Positions 9,100-17,480 are shown, counted from the first letter of the stretch. The stretch: DNA of 64,000 nucleotides from an uncultured Collinsella sp. (GCA_900539735.1 UQDE01000005.1:1-64000), one strand, 5' to 3'. The notes: generated from the letters alone by a model not told the origin. Numbers and translations: made by a program.

Positions 9100-9178
9100 T
9101 GTTGATTCGTCAACATTTGCTCGACCGATTGTACTCAGCGGCGGTCAAAGACGGCCTGCCAATCGTTAATCAATCAAC
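9100..9178 (-). promoter_or_regulatory. Paired inverted repeats upstream of the alcohol dehydrogenase operon
   Basis: TGTTGA-ttcg-TCAACA (9100-9115) is a perfect 6-bp inverted repeat. GTTAATCAATCAAC (9165-9178) is a related site with one mismatch. They lie 65 bases apart, about six helical turns, which fits two operators for one regulator. The regulator is not identifiable here. Confidence 0.4.
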
Positions 9179-9271
9179 ATCTTCATATCTCGAAATTGTT
9201 TTATTAAAAATCATTCCTAATAGGCTTCACATTTGGTTGCATTTATGGATAATAGAACTCGTCAAGACGCA

Positions 9272-9302
9272 CGTCCGGAGAGGGCCCTTACGGGACCGGA
9301 CG
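9272..9302 (+). promoter_or_regulatory. Leader hairpin of the rubrerythrin gene
   Basis: CGTCCGG and CCGGACG form a 7-bp stem 36 bases before the rubrerythrin start. A TTCACA/TAATAG pair with an 18-base spacer lies just upstream and is a possible promoter. Confidence 0.35.
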
Positions 9303-9337
9303 AGCGCACAATCGCCATCGATCGAAAGGATCGAATC

Positions 9338-9898
9338 ATGAAGTTTGTTTGCCCCGTTTGCGGTTATGTGGAAGAGTTCGACGGCGACCAGCTGCCCGAG
9401 GACTTCAAGTGCCCCCAGTGCGGCGTTCCCGGTTCTCGTTTCCTGAAGCAGGAGGAGGGTCAGCTCGAGTGGGCTGCCGAGCACGTCGTGGGCGTCGCCA
9501 AGATGGAGGGCGTCTCAGAGGACATCGTTGCCGACCTGCGCGCCAACTTTGAGGGCGAGTGCTCCGAGGTCGGTATGTACCTGGCCATGGCTCGCGTCGC
9601 CCATCGCGAGGGTTATCCCGAGATCGGCCTGTACTGGGAGAAGGCTGCCCACGAGGAGGCCGAGCACGCCGCCAAGTTCGCTGAGCTCCTGGGCGAGGTC
9701 GTGACCGACTCTACCAAGAAGAACCTCGAGATGCGCGTTGAGGCCGAGAACGGCGCCACCGCCGGCAAGACCGATCTTGCCAAGCGTGCCAAGGCCGCCG
9801 GCCTCGATGCCATCCACGACACCGTGCACGAGATGGCTCGCGACGAGGCCCGCCACGGCAAGGCTTTCGCCGGCCTGCTCAAGCGCTACTTTGGCTAA
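9338..9898 (+). CDS. Reverse-type rubrerythrin, NADH peroxidase-like
   Basis: A 186-residue protein with the rubredoxin domain first (CPVCGY, residues 5-10, and CPQCG, about 29-33) and the four-helix diiron domain second. The diiron ligands are visible in FEGECSEVGMY, AAHEEAEHAAKF and ARDEARHGKAF. This order defines reverse rubrerythrin, which reduces hydrogen peroxide and protects anaerobes from oxygen. AAAGGA lies 9 bases before the ATG at 9338. It is monocistronic with its own terminator, and its codon use is strongly G+C-biased, as in a highly expressed gene. Confidence 0.95.
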   Translation: MKFVCPVCGYVEEFDGDQLPEDFKCPQCGVPGSRFLKQEEGQLEWAAEHVVGVAKMEGVSEDIVADLRANFEGECSEVGMYLAMARVAHREGYPEIGLYWEKAAHEEAEHAAKFAELLGEVVTDSTKKNLEMRVEAENGATAGKTDLAKRAKAAGLDAIHDTVHEMARDEARHGKAFAGLLKRYFG

Positions 9899-9933
9899 GC
9901 CAACCGCCTGAGACATAACCTCAAGCTCGATGA

Positions 9934-9963
9934 GGCCCGGACCGTATTGGTTCGGGCCTTTTT
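9934..9963 (+). terminator. Terminator of the rubrerythrin gene
   Basis: GGCCCGGACC pairs with GGTTCGGGCC and is followed by TTTTT. Confidence 0.9.
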
Positions 9964-10029
9964 CGTGCCTCACGAACTTGTTAACTCCCTGAAATAGAAC
10001 CGTCTTCGGCATTGGCTTCTCGTCAAAAA

Positions 10030-10152
10030 CTAAGTGAGTAGACTTTTTGGAACTTGCCGAGCACACCATCCATATCACTTTATAAAGCCGCAGGTAAATG
10101 CCTTGTTGCAAAACGACCTAGTCGCCAAAGTGCCAAAAGTCTACTCACTTAG
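10030..10152 (+). repeat. R1 repeat, copy B (complete, 123 bp)
   Basis: The ends are an exact 18-bp inverted repeat: CTAAGTGAGTAGACTTTT at 10030-10047 and its complement at 10135-10152. Read inward, the end contains TAA, TGA and TAG in three different frames. The interior aligns with copies A and C. The right end overlaps the last codons and the stop codon of the nuclease-like gene (10141-11268, minus). Confidence 0.9.
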
Positions 10153-11268
10153 AACCGCAGCCGTCCACGATCGAGCCATTTTGTGTCTAGCGGGCATCTT
10201 TCCGTCGATTACTCCCAATTTTGTCCAGTCAACGAATAGTTCAGACCGGAGTAATGCCTCAGCCCTTTGCTCATCTGAGCTTTTATCACGATATTCAGCA
10301 TCGAGCATCCTGCATACGGTCTTAACGATCGCGCGGAATCTACCCTCATCGGATATCTGTCTGTGTGTCAGGAGAAGTACATCGTAGCCCATGGCCTGAA
10401 GGGCCGTCATGCGGTCAGCGTCACGCAAGCCATCCCCCGCGCGTCCGTGCGAGGCCTTTCCCTGACATTCAATGGCCACCTGTCGCCTACCGTCCGGCGA
10501 AGAAAGAAGTAGGTCGATATATACACGGGACTTTCCCACAATCGCTCGAGCACTTGTGTTTAGCATCACTTCAACATTAAGCTCTATGCCGCAAAAACCT
10601 TCGCCTCCCAGGGATCGCGGCAGTGCAAGTAGCAAATACGCCTCGACCTCAAAAGGCGACGCGGCACCCAATGGAACGAGTTGCGATACCGCCATAAATC
10701 TATTGCCGTAACGCATCCCACAAACATCTGAACAAAAACGGTCAAGGTCTCCGCCCAAAACCAAAGCGTCTCGACGCCATAAATTTGAGGCGGTGCCGTC
10801 CTCGGACGGGCAGCGCGCCCAACCGAACGTTGTCGAAATCGCACCCGAATCAATTGCACGCGAAAGCTCCGTCTCAAGTAACGCCGGCAGGGCACACACC
10901 GCAAACAAGCCACACATCTCCGCCAATACCAAAAGAAGCTGAAGATCCGTCAGATGCCGTGACATGATGAATGCCGTCAGTAGAGGAGACGTAATCAAAA
11001 ATCCATGCTCCGTTTCCAGCACGGATTCCCTGGGGAGCTCACCAAGAAACAGTCGCTGCCTAATGCTGGCAGGACAAGTCCGTTTGTTTCTCGTCCGAAC
11101 CAATGTATGCAACGGAAAACCGAGCGCGACCGCAGCCGTCGGGTTGCGGGCGAGATCATATCGCTGCCGGTCTTCTTCCGGTCGTGGAAGCGGCGGACAC
11201 AAAGCGCGGACTTGAGGAGGCAAACGCCAGTACCTAAAAGCCGATATGTCACAAAGTAGATCCTTCAT
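10141..11268 (-). CDS. Vsr/DUF559-like endonuclease-domain protein between R1 repeats
   Basis: A 375-residue protein. The N-terminal 110 residues (MKDLLCDISAFRYWRLPPQV...) resemble a Coriobacteriia-type family I cannot name. The C-terminal part has the pattern of Vsr/DUF559 PD-(D/E)XK-like folds: IDLLLSS, VAIECQGKASH, then D-x-D-R-M and GYDVLLLTHRQI. I infer nuclease activity, with the Glu of ECQGK as a candidate metal ligand. The last three residues and the stop come from repeat R1 copy B, and copy C lies upstream, so the gene is bracketed by two directly repeated R1 elements. No clear ribosome site precedes the ATG at 11268; a GTG at 11274 is an alternative. Confidence 0.65.
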   Translation of the reverse strand: MKDLLCDISAFRYWRLPPQVRALCPPLPRPEEDRQRYDLARNPTAAVALGFPLHTLVRTRNKRTCPASIRQRLFLGELPRESVLETEHGFLITSPLLTAFIMSRHLTDLQLLLVLAEMCGLFAVCALPALLETELSRAIDSGAISTTFGWARCPSEDGTASNLWRRDALVLGGDLDRFCSDVCGMRYGNRFMAVSQLVPLGAASPFEVEAYLLLALPRSLGGEGFCGIELNVEVMLNTSARAIVGKSRVYIDLLLSSPDGRRQVAIECQGKASHGRAGDGLRDADRMTALQAMGYDVLLLTHRQISDEGRFRAIVKTVCRMLDAEYRDKSSDEQRAEALLRSELFVDWTKLGVIDGKMPARHKMARSWTAAVLSE

Positions 11269-11351
11269 AGGCACAGGAGAACACGAATTTCAACCCAGTC
11301 AGTCACGCATTGGCGCGAACGCACCAAAAATGGCGCCGAACGGACTGCCAA

Positions 11352-11417
11352 GTTTTCAACAGCCCTCCCCAACTGGCCAAAAGCTTGTCGAGAGCTGGAC
11401 GAAGCCCTGTTGAAAAC
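11352..11417. repeat. 11-bp inverted repeat upstream of the nuclease-like gene
   Basis: GTTTTCAACAG (11352-11362) and CTGTTGAAAAC (11407-11417) are exact complements around a 44-base loop. It lies 84 bases upstream of the nuclease-like gene, next to R1 copy C, and is followed on the plus strand by seven T residues. Function unknown. Confidence 0.5.
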
Positions 11418-11450
11418 CCCATTTTTTTCTCATGCAGAAGCTTTACGCGG

Positions 11451-11572
11451 CAAGTGAGTAGACTTTTTTGAACATTCCGAGCAGGCCGGTCTTCCTGCTT
11501 TTCAAAACCGCAGGTAGATAGCTTGTTACAAAACTGCCTGGTCGCCAAAGTGCTAAAAGTCTACTCACTTAG
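11451..11572 (+). repeat. R1 repeat, copy C (122 bp)
   Basis: It has the same orientation as copies A and B. The left end AAGTGAGTAGACTTTT lacks the outermost CT seen in copy B. The right end AAAAGTCTACTCACTTAG is intact and overlaps the 3' end of the pdxR-like gene, supplying its stop codon TGA at 11565-11567. Confidence 0.88.
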
Positions 11573-13001
11573 ATTGCAGAGTGCCCCCCATTAGCTGCAA
11601 TTCCAAGGTAGTTAGTACTTTTGGACTCAGGTCGTCATACTGGACAAGAATATGAGTTGAGTTTTCAGGGGCAGATGCGCCATCGGCACACCAAAAACAG
11701 TCACCGATATCGATAAAAGGGATGCTCGAGCGCGTGAGGGCCCGTGCAATAGTGCTTCCGCCCGTTCCACGCTCCGCAACCACGGTGCAGTAAAGGCCCG
11801 CGTCTGCGTGTTCGATCGAGACTTCCCCTGCCGGAAATGCCTTCCGTACAAGCGCCGCCAGGCCATCACGCGCCTCGCGAGCACGAACGCGCACGCGGTT
11901 CACATGTCGCTCGTAATCACCCGATTCCAGCAAACGAGCCAAAGCGACCTGGTCGACAGAACTTACCGACGAGGCGTAAAAACCAAGGTCGCGCCTAAAC
12001 CGCTCCATCAGCTCGTCGGGCAGCACCATGTACGCTAGGCGCAACGCCGATGACAGGCTCTTCGAAAACGTATTGGTGTAGATAACCGACTGGGCGGCAT
12101 CGATCGACGCGAGCGCGGGAATCGGCTTGCCGGCAAGGCGAAACTCACAATCAAAGTCATCTTCGATGAGATACCGACCTGGTCGCTCGGCGGCCCAGCT
12201 CAGAAGCGCATAGCGCCGCGCAATGCTCGTCACAAGGCCAGTCGGATACTGATGGGACGGCATCAGGTGAAGGACATCGGTCCCGCTTTTCTGCAGAGTG
12301 CTCAAGTCCACGCCCTCATCATCCAACGGGATATGTCGAACTTTGCAGCCCATAGCCTGATAGATGCGCGTCAGGCGCAAATAGCCCGGGTCCTCAACGG
12401 CATACACCTTGTCAGCGCCAAGCAACTGAACCAACATGGTATCGAGCAGCTGGGCGCCTGCACCGATAACAATGTTGTTGGGATCGACATTCATGCCCCT
12501 CGTCCCACGCAGATGGTGAGCAATTGCGCGTCGCAGCCGAGCGGTGCCCTGCGCCGGTGCGGGCGAAAAGATTTCGCGCTCATCTTCGGATGCCAGCGTC
12601 GCCCGTAGTGCGCTTTGCCAAAGCCGCGCCGCCTCCAAAGCGGAAGGAGAAAGTGCATCGAATCGCTCGACCTGTCCGTTGACATCATGCGCGCTGGGAC
12701 CCGCAGAGGCGGCATCTCGGTCGATGCCCTCCGCAGCCGAAGCCAAAACCGGTGCATCCGGAAGCCTGCAAGCGTAGTAGCCACGCCGCGGCTTTGAGCA
12801 AATATAACCCTCGGCAAGTAACTGGCTATATGCATTCTCGATAGTAATGACGCTGATTCCCAGATGACTGGCAAAGGTGCGCTTAGACGGCAGATGCTCC
12901 CCCGCCGCAATACGTCCAGCAACAATATCATCTCGAATTTGCTGGTAAACATACTCATAAAGCGATGCTTCGCCGCGTTTTTCCAAATTGTAGTCAAGCA
13001 T
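11565..13001 (-). CDS. pdxR: MocR-family (GntR-aminotransferase) regulator, probable PdxR
   Basis: A 478-residue fusion of a GntR winged helix (about residues 10-75: LYEYVYQQIRDDIVAGRIAAGEHLPSKR) and a class I aminotransferase-like domain. The PLP-binding Lys sits in TNTFSKSLSSALRL. Such regulators sense PLP and control vitamin B6 synthesis. It diverges from pdxST across a 145-base gap with a TGACCTTAT direct repeat, which supports the PdxR assignment. The ATG at 13001 follows AGGTGG; an upstream TTG is possible. The last codons and stop lie within repeat R1 copy C. Confidence 0.85.
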   Translation of the reverse strand: MLDYNLEKRGEASLYEYVYQQIRDDIVAGRIAAGEHLPSKRTFASHLGISVITIENAYSQLLAEGYICSKPRRGYYACRLPDAPVLASAAEGIDRDAASAGPSAHDVNGQVERFDALSPSALEAARLWQSALRATLASEDEREIFSPAPAQGTARLRRAIAHHLRGTRGMNVDPNNIVIGAGAQLLDTMLVQLLGADKVYAVEDPGYLRLTRIYQAMGCKVRHIPLDDEGVDLSTLQKSGTDVLHLMPSHQYPTGLVTSIARRYALLSWAAERPGRYLIEDDFDCEFRLAGKPIPALASIDAAQSVIYTNTFSKSLSSALRLAYMVLPDELMERFRRDLGFYASSVSSVDQVALARLLESGDYERHVNRVRVRAREARDGLAALVRKAFPAGEVSIEHADAGLYCTVVAERGTGGSTIARALTRSSIPFIDIGDCFWCADGASAPENSTHILVQYDDLSPKVLTTLELQLMGGTLQSK

Positions 13002-13013
13002 GAGTTTACCACC

Positions 13014-13056
13014 TGACCTTATCGAGCTGTTCAATCTGGTATTAAGTTGACCTTAT
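13014..13056. promoter_or_regulatory. Direct repeats in the pdxR-pdxS gap, probable PdxR operator
   Basis: TGACCTTAT occurs at 13014-13022 and again at 13048-13056, 34 bases apart (about three turns). The second copy reads AAGTTGACCTTAT, close to the AAAGTGG-type box known for actinobacterial PdxR. The spacing fits a dimer binding one face of the helix. Confidence 0.6.
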
Positions 13057-13146
13057 TATTATCTCGAAAACTGAGTATTTTGCCATACCCAGCTCCCCGA
13101 TAGGATGTTCCGTCAAGCAATGCACATGCCAACCAAGGGAGCAACC

Positions 13147-14037
13147 ATGGCAGAACAGACCAGCAAGGCCGATCGCGTCAAACTCAATCGCGAACTCGCG
13201 CAGATGCTCAAGGGCGGCGTCATCATGGACGTCACCACGCCCGAGCAGGCACGCATCGCCGAGGAGGCAGGCGCCTGCGCCGTCATGGCACTCGAGCGCA
13301 TCCCGGCCGACATCCGTGCCGCAGGCGGCGTCTCGCGCATGAGCGACCCCAAGATGATCAAGGGCATCCAGGAGGCCGTCTCCATCCCCGTCATGGCCAA
13401 GTGCCGCATCGGTCACATCGTCGAGGCGCAGGTCCTGCAGGCCATCGAGATCGATTACATCGACGAGTCCGAGGTTCTCTCCCCTGCCGATGACGTCTAT
13501 CACATCGACAAGACCCAGTTTGACGTGCCGTTTGTCTGCGGCGCCCGCGATCTGGGCGAGGCGCTGCGCCGTGTTGCCGAGGGCGCCACGATGATCCGCA
13601 CCAAGGGCGAGCCGGGCACGGGCGACGTCGTCCAGGCTGTACGCCACATGCGCAAGATCCAAAAGCAGATCCGCGACGTTGTTGCCCTGCGCGACGACGA
13701 GCTCTTTGAGGCAGCCAAGCAACTGCAGGTTCCGGTCGAGCTGGTGCGCGAGGTCCATGCCACGGGAAAGCTTCCCGTCGTGAACTTTGCCGCCGGCGGC
13801 GTAGCGACCCCCGCCGACGCCGCGCTGATGATGCAGCTGGGTGCCGAGGGCGTCTTTGTCGGCTCGGGCATCTTTAAGAGCGGCGACCCCGCCAAGCGCG
13901 CAGCCGCCATCGTCAAGGCCGTGGCAAACTTCACCGATGCCAAACTCATTGCCGAGCTTTCGGAGGACCTGGGCGAGGCCATGGTGGGCATCAACGCCGA
14001 CGAGATCGAGATTATCATGGAAGAGCGCGGGCGCTAG
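13147..14037 (+). CDS. pdxS: Pyridoxal 5'-phosphate synthase, synthase subunit PdxS
   Basis: A 296-residue (beta/alpha)8 enzyme. It makes PLP from ribose 5-phosphate, glyceraldehyde 3-phosphate and ammonia supplied by PdxT, in the DXP-independent B6 pathway. The family sequence is conserved throughout, including GGVIMDV (catalytic Asp), VMALERIPADIR, VMAKCRIGH (catalytic Lys), TKGEPGTGD and NFAAGGVATPADAA. The ATG at 13147 follows AGGGAG. It is followed after 20 bases by pdxT. PdxS forms the 12-mer core onto which PdxT docks. Confidence 0.98.
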   Translation: MAEQTSKADRVKLNRELAQMLKGGVIMDVTTPEQARIAEEAGACAVMALERIPADIRAAGGVSRMSDPKMIKGIQEAVSIPVMAKCRIGHIVEAQVLQAIEIDYIDESEVLSPADDVYHIDKTQFDVPFVCGARDLGEALRRVAEGATMIRTKGEPGTGDVVQAVRHMRKIQKQIRDVVALRDDELFEAAKQLQVPVELVREVHATGKLPVVNFAAGGVATPADAALMMQLGAEGVFVGSGIFKSGDPAKRAAAIVKAVANFTDAKLIAELSEDLGEAMVGINADEIEIIMEERGR

Positions 14038-14057
14038 TCCAGCAGAAAGGATCGCAC

Positions 14058-14645
14058 ATGAGCGATTATGCAGACCAAACGGTCGCCGTGCTGGCGGTCC
14101 AAGGCGCATTTGCCGAGCACGAGGCAAGACTATTCGAGCTTGGCGCACACTGTATTGAGCTGAGGCAGGCGGCTGATTTGAAGCAGGACTTTGACCGTCT
14201 GGTACTTCCCGGCGGCGAGTCTACCGTTCAAGGGAAGCTGCTTGATGAGTTGGGCATGCTCGAGGAGCTTCGTGCCCGTATCGCTGAAGGTATGCCCGTC
14301 CTGGGCACCTGCGCCGGCCTGATTCTACTGGCTCACGACCTTGCCGCCCATGACGATAAGGGCACGCCGCGTCTGGAAACCATGGATGTACTTGTCGAGC
14401 GCAATGCCTACGGCAGGCAGCTCGGCAGCTTTCGAACCAAGGGGCAAATAGCCGGCATCGACGGTGAAGTGCCGCTGACGTTTATCCGCGCGCCCCGCAT
14501 CGTCGAGGTCCACGGCGACGCCAAGGCCTTAGCGAAAGTCGACGGTCGTATTGTCGCCGCCCGTCAGGGCAACCAGCTCGGCGTAACCTTCCACCCCGAG
14601 CTCGACGACGATACCCGCCTCCACGAACTGTTCCTACAAATGTAG
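14058..14645 (+). CDS. pdxT: Pyridoxal 5'-phosphate synthase, glutaminase subunit PdxT
   Basis: A 195-residue class I glutamine amidotransferase that releases ammonia from glutamine for PdxS. It shows VLAVQGAFAEHE at the start, LPGGEST, the nucleophile Cys in VLGTCAGLILLA, and the catalytic His and Glu in TFHPEL near the end. AAAGGA precedes the ATG. It is second gene of the pdxST operon, opposite pdxR. A large hairpin (14671-14730) follows. Confidence 0.97.
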   Translation: MSDYADQTVAVLAVQGAFAEHEARLFELGAHCIELRQAADLKQDFDRLVLPGGESTVQGKLLDELGMLEELRARIAEGMPVLGTCAGLILLAHDLAAHDDKGTPRLETMDVLVERNAYGRQLGSFRTKGQIAGIDGEVPLTFIRAPRIVEVHGDAKALAKVDGRIVAARQGNQLGVTFHPELDDDTRLHELFLQM

Positions 14646-14670
14646 GCATCGAAATCAACAAACGAAACGA

Positions 14671-14730
14671 GAGTGGATGATCTCCCACTTTGAGCTTGAA
14701 TGCAGGCTCAAACCGGGAGATCATCCACTC
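14671..14730. terminator. Long hairpin after pdxT
   Basis: GAGTGGATGATCTCCC and GGGAGATCATCCACTC are exact 16-base arms. A second inner stem TTTGAGC/GCTCAAA follows after two unpaired bases on each side. Only TTGTTCT follows, so it is a weak intrinsic terminator or another mobile palindrome. Confidence 0.6.
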
Positions 14731-14739
14731 TTGTTCTAT

Positions 14740-14817
14740 GTAGTCGTTTAAGAACGTCCCCAATGACTACAAGGAGTGTCCCAAGCTGCCGGCAGAAAAG
14801 GAACGTCCCTAACTGCC
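14740..14817. repeat. Cluster of GTCCC-centred palindromes
   Basis: Element 1 (14740-14770) has arms GTAGTCGTT/AATGACTAC around TAAGAACGTCCCC and recurs twice at 54352-54410. Element 2 (14791-14817) has arms GGCAG/CTGCC around AAAAGGAACGTCCCTAA. Between them lies AAGGAGTGTCCC and the palindrome CTGCCGGCAG. No gene is visible in 14646-15000. Confidence 0.7.
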
Positions 14818-14853
14818 GCATCCGGGGCAAGACAACGCCGCAGGCAGAGGACG

Positions 14854-14968
14854 GACAGCGAGCGGGTCGCATTTGAGGCAAGGTGACGTGAAACGAAAGG
14901 GCGCTGACCTTCTGGTCGCGCCCTTGAAGTTGAACGTCAGATTGTCCAAATGCGGCCCGCGCAGCGTC
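14854..14968 (+). repeat. R2 repeat, copy 1 (hairpin element, 115 bp)
   Basis: It folds as an outer stem (GCGGGTCGCATTTG with CAAATGCGGCCCGC), a middle stem (TGACGT/ACGTCA) and an inner stem (AAGGGCGC...GCGCCCTT) closed by TTCT. An inverted copy lies at 18128-18243. Both sit between convergent genes. Confidence 0.85.
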
Positions 14969-14974
14969 GGCCCG

Positions 14975-15000
14975 TTACGGCGTTTGGTAAAACGCCGTAA
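14975..15000 (-). terminator. Hairpin at the end of the RGG-protein gene
   Basis: TTACGGCGTTT and AAACGCCGTAA are exact 11-base arms with a 4-base loop. It abuts the stop codon of the minus-strand gene (15001-15003). No T tract follows, so termination is likely but not certain. Confidence 0.6.
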
Positions 15001-15912
15001 CTAAAAACGGTTACCGCGGAAGCCGCCGCCGTTGCGGCCGCCACGGTCGCCACCACGACCGCCGCGGTCGTTACCACGGTTACCGCCGAAGCCACCACGG
15101 TTGCCGCCGCGATCGCCATAGCCACCACGGTTGCCGCCAAAGCCGCCGCGACCGCCACGGTCGCCGCCACGGTCACCAAAGCCGCCACGGCCGCCGCGAT
15201 CGCCACCGCGACCGCCACGGTCACCGCCACGGCCACCGCGATCGCCAAAGCCGCCACGGCCGCCGCGATCGCCACCGCGGCCGCCACGGTCGTCACGGCC
15301 GCCGCGAGGACCGCGGTCCTCGTCCAGGCCCATGGCGACGAGCGGAGCGATAACCTTATCGAGAGCGGCCATCAGCTCGGTGGCCTCCTCATAAGAAAGC
15401 TCGGGCAGGAGCTTCTCCTTCTTGTTGGCAAGCTCGACCAGGCCCTCAGCGGCATCCTCGGCGGCGAAGACAACAATCTTGCGCATATCGCCCTCGGCGT
15501 CGTCGATGCGGCCGACCAGATCGGCAGCCTCGGCCTCGGCCATCAGGCCATCGAGCTCACGAAGGCGCATGCCCAGCAGGTCGGACATTTCCTTCTGCTC
15601 CATCTTGGGCTTGAGGTCAAGGAGCTTGATGGCGCGCTCGATGTTCGCCATGCGCTCGGCCTTGGCCTCCTCCTCCTTGGAAATAGCAAAGCGACGGCTA
15701 CGCAGCAGACGGGCGGCCTTCTGCATCTTGTCCATCAGCTCTTCGTCATCGTAATCAACGGCGGCCTCGACAACCTCGGCCTCCTCCTCGGCGGAAACCT
15801 CGTCAGCAACCTCAACCTCGGCAGCTTCGGTTTCCACGGTCTCGACTGCCTCGACCTCGGCAGCCACGGTCTCGTTCTCGGTCTCGTTCATGATCTCTTC
15901 GTTCTCGGACAT
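15001..15912 (-). CDS. Acidic/helical protein with C-terminal RGG-repeat tail
   Basis: A 303-residue protein in three parts. Residues 1-57 are Glu-rich and disordered. Residues 58-195 are helical and resemble a MarR-like winged helix (LLDLKPKMEQKEMSDLLGMR, LRELDGLMAEAEAADLVGRI). Residues 199-303 are almost only Arg, Gly, Asp, Asn and Phe, with many RGG units. RGG tails bind RNA and can drive phase separation in eukaryotes; in bacteria they are uncommon. I infer a nucleic-acid-binding protein, perhaps RNA-linked. AAGGAG precedes the ATG. The tail DNA is internally repetitive (15010-15315). Confidence 0.75.
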   Translation of the reverse strand: MSENEEIMNETENETVAAEVEAVETVETEAAEVEVADEVSAEEEAEVVEAAVDYDDEELMDKMQKAARLLRSRRFAISKEEEAKAERMANIERAIKLLDLKPKMEQKEMSDLLGMRLRELDGLMAEAEAADLVGRIDDAEGDMRKIVVFAAEDAAEGLVELANKKEKLLPELSYEEATELMAALDKVIAPLVAMGLDEDRGPRGGRDDRGGRGGDRGGRGGFGDRGGRGGDRGGRGGDRGGRGGFGDRGGDRGGRGGFGGNRGGYGDRGGNRGGFGGNRGNDRGGRGGDRGGRNGGGFRGNRF

Positions 15913-16064
15913 GAGACTCCTTCTTGGCCCTCTCGGGCATCATCGCCCCATTCGCGGGGCCCGTCGCGCACTCTTTGCGCTTTAAACATTCATGCCTCTC
16001 GGCAAAACGTCCATTAGTTTATGGTGTCGCCATCCAATCTAGCTGCAGAATCTATGTGCACACA

Positions 16065-17480
16065 TTAATGCGACATGTGCGACTCGCGACGAGCGTACAC
16101 CAGCGACGTCGCGAACCCGACCACGGCAATTACAGCCGCCACACGCACGGCAGCTGCAAATCCAATCGCCTGGGCAACGTCGGACGCAGCGCCAGCGGCG
16201 CCGGCGGTCGCGGCAGAACTCGAGAGCAGGCCGATAAACAGCGACGGGCCAAACGATGCGGCAATCATGTTCCACGTGTTGAGCAATGCCGTTCCGTGAG
16301 GATGCTCAGCGGCAGGCAGCGTCTCCAAGCCGGCCGTCTGCGAGGGACTCAGCACCAGGCCGACTCCGGCATACACCACAACGGTCAGCGCCACGACAAC
16401 GCCGATGTTCATGCTTGCCGCCGTCATCGAGATTGCAATCTGTCCCACGGCAATCAGGGCAAAGCCGACCGGCAGCAGCGGCCATGCGCCACGGGCGTCC
16501 ATCACGCGTCCGCCCACAATCGAGGTCACGGCGTTGCAGGCAATCGCCGGCAAAATGAGCAGGCCCGCAACAAGTGCGGTCATGCCGTATGCGCCCTCAA
16601 AATAGAGCGGCAACAAAACGCTCATCGAGAACGTCGTCATCATCGACACCACCACAAGCAGGCACGCAGGCCAAAAGCGACCGCTCGCCATGGGACGCAC
16701 GTTAAGCACCGGATGCTCGAGCTTGAGCTGGCGGGCCGCAAATAGGCCGAGCAGCACAATGGCGGCGAAGAACGTCACGATACCGGCAATCAGATTGGTC
16801 GAGAACTCGCCTACGGAATACACAAAAGCCGTAATACCGGCGGCGAGCAAAACTACCGACAGAATATCGAGCGTGGTATTCGAGCGCTCTCCGACATTCT
16901 GAACAAGCTTTACGCCCGCCGCAGCGACCAAAATGCCGCCCACCAGCGGCACTACGAACACCGCCCTCCAGCCAAACAACGTGCACATAAGACCGCTAAT
17001 CACGGGTCCAAACGCCGGCCCTAGCGTAATGCAGGCACCACCCAGACTCAGATACAGACCGAGCTTCTCGCGCGGAGCGCAAGACAGCACCACGTTCATC
17101 ATGAGCGGGAACAAGATGCCCGATCCCACAGCCTGCAAAATACGGCTTGGCAGCAAAACGCTAAATGACGGAGCGAACAGGCACAGGACTTCGCCGGCGA
17201 CCATGCATCCGCATGCGAAAAACAGCAGCTTGCGCGTCGAGAAACGGCCGGACAGGAAGGCCATGATGGCCGTAAAGATCGACGTCACGATCATGTAGCC
17301 CGAAACGAGCCACTGCGCCGTGGTGGCACTCACCGAAAAGGCCGCCATAATGTCGTGCAACGCCACGTTAATGATGTTCTCGTTAAACGCGGCAATAAAG
17401 GCTGCAATATACATTACGACGAGAATCGCCGCAGTGGCCGATGGCGCTACTTGAACTTGTTGCTGAGATTTGCTCCCCAT
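16065..17480 (-). CDS. MFS multidrug exporter, DHA2/EmrB-QacA type
   Basis: A 471-residue, very hydrophobic membrane protein with about 12-14 helices. AFNENIINVALHDIMAAF in the first helix and GYMIVTSIFTAIMAFLSGRFSTRK (motif A) are typical of proton-driven DHA2 drug exporters. The GGACITLGPAFGPVISG stretch is the antiporter motif C. It would export toxic compounds through the cytoplasmic membrane. The ATG at 17480 follows AGAGGAAGG; upstream residues in the open frame look non-coding and overlap the deformylase promoter region. It diverges from the deformylase-like gene. Confidence 0.88.
   Translation of the reverse strand: MGSKSQQQVQVAPSATAAILVVMYIAAFIAAFNENIINVALHDIMAAFSVSATTAQWLVSGYMIVTSIFTAIMAFLSGRFSTRKLLFFACGCMVAGEVLCLFAPSFSVLLPSRILQAVGSGILFPLMMNVVLSCAPREKLGLYLSLGGACITLGPAFGPVISGLMCTLFGWRAVFVVPLVGGILVAAAGVKLVQNVGERSNTTLDILSVVLLAAGITAFVYSVGEFSTNLIAGIVTFFAAIVLLGLFAARQLKLEHPVLNVRPMASGRFWPACLLVVVSMMTTFSMSVLLPLYFEGAYGMTALVAGLLILPAIACNAVTSIVGGRVMDARGAWPLLPVGFALIAVGQIAISMTAASMNIGVVVALTVVVYAGVGLVLSPSQTAGLETLPAAEHPHGTALLNTWNMIAASFGPSLFIGLLSSSAATAGAAGAASDVAQAIGFAAAVRVAAVIAVVGFATSLVYARRESHMSH

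Noticed and set aside
15010..15315. CRISPR-like or minisatellite array
   Set aside because: The repeats follow codons of the RGG tail of a real gene; units are irregular and there are no spacers.
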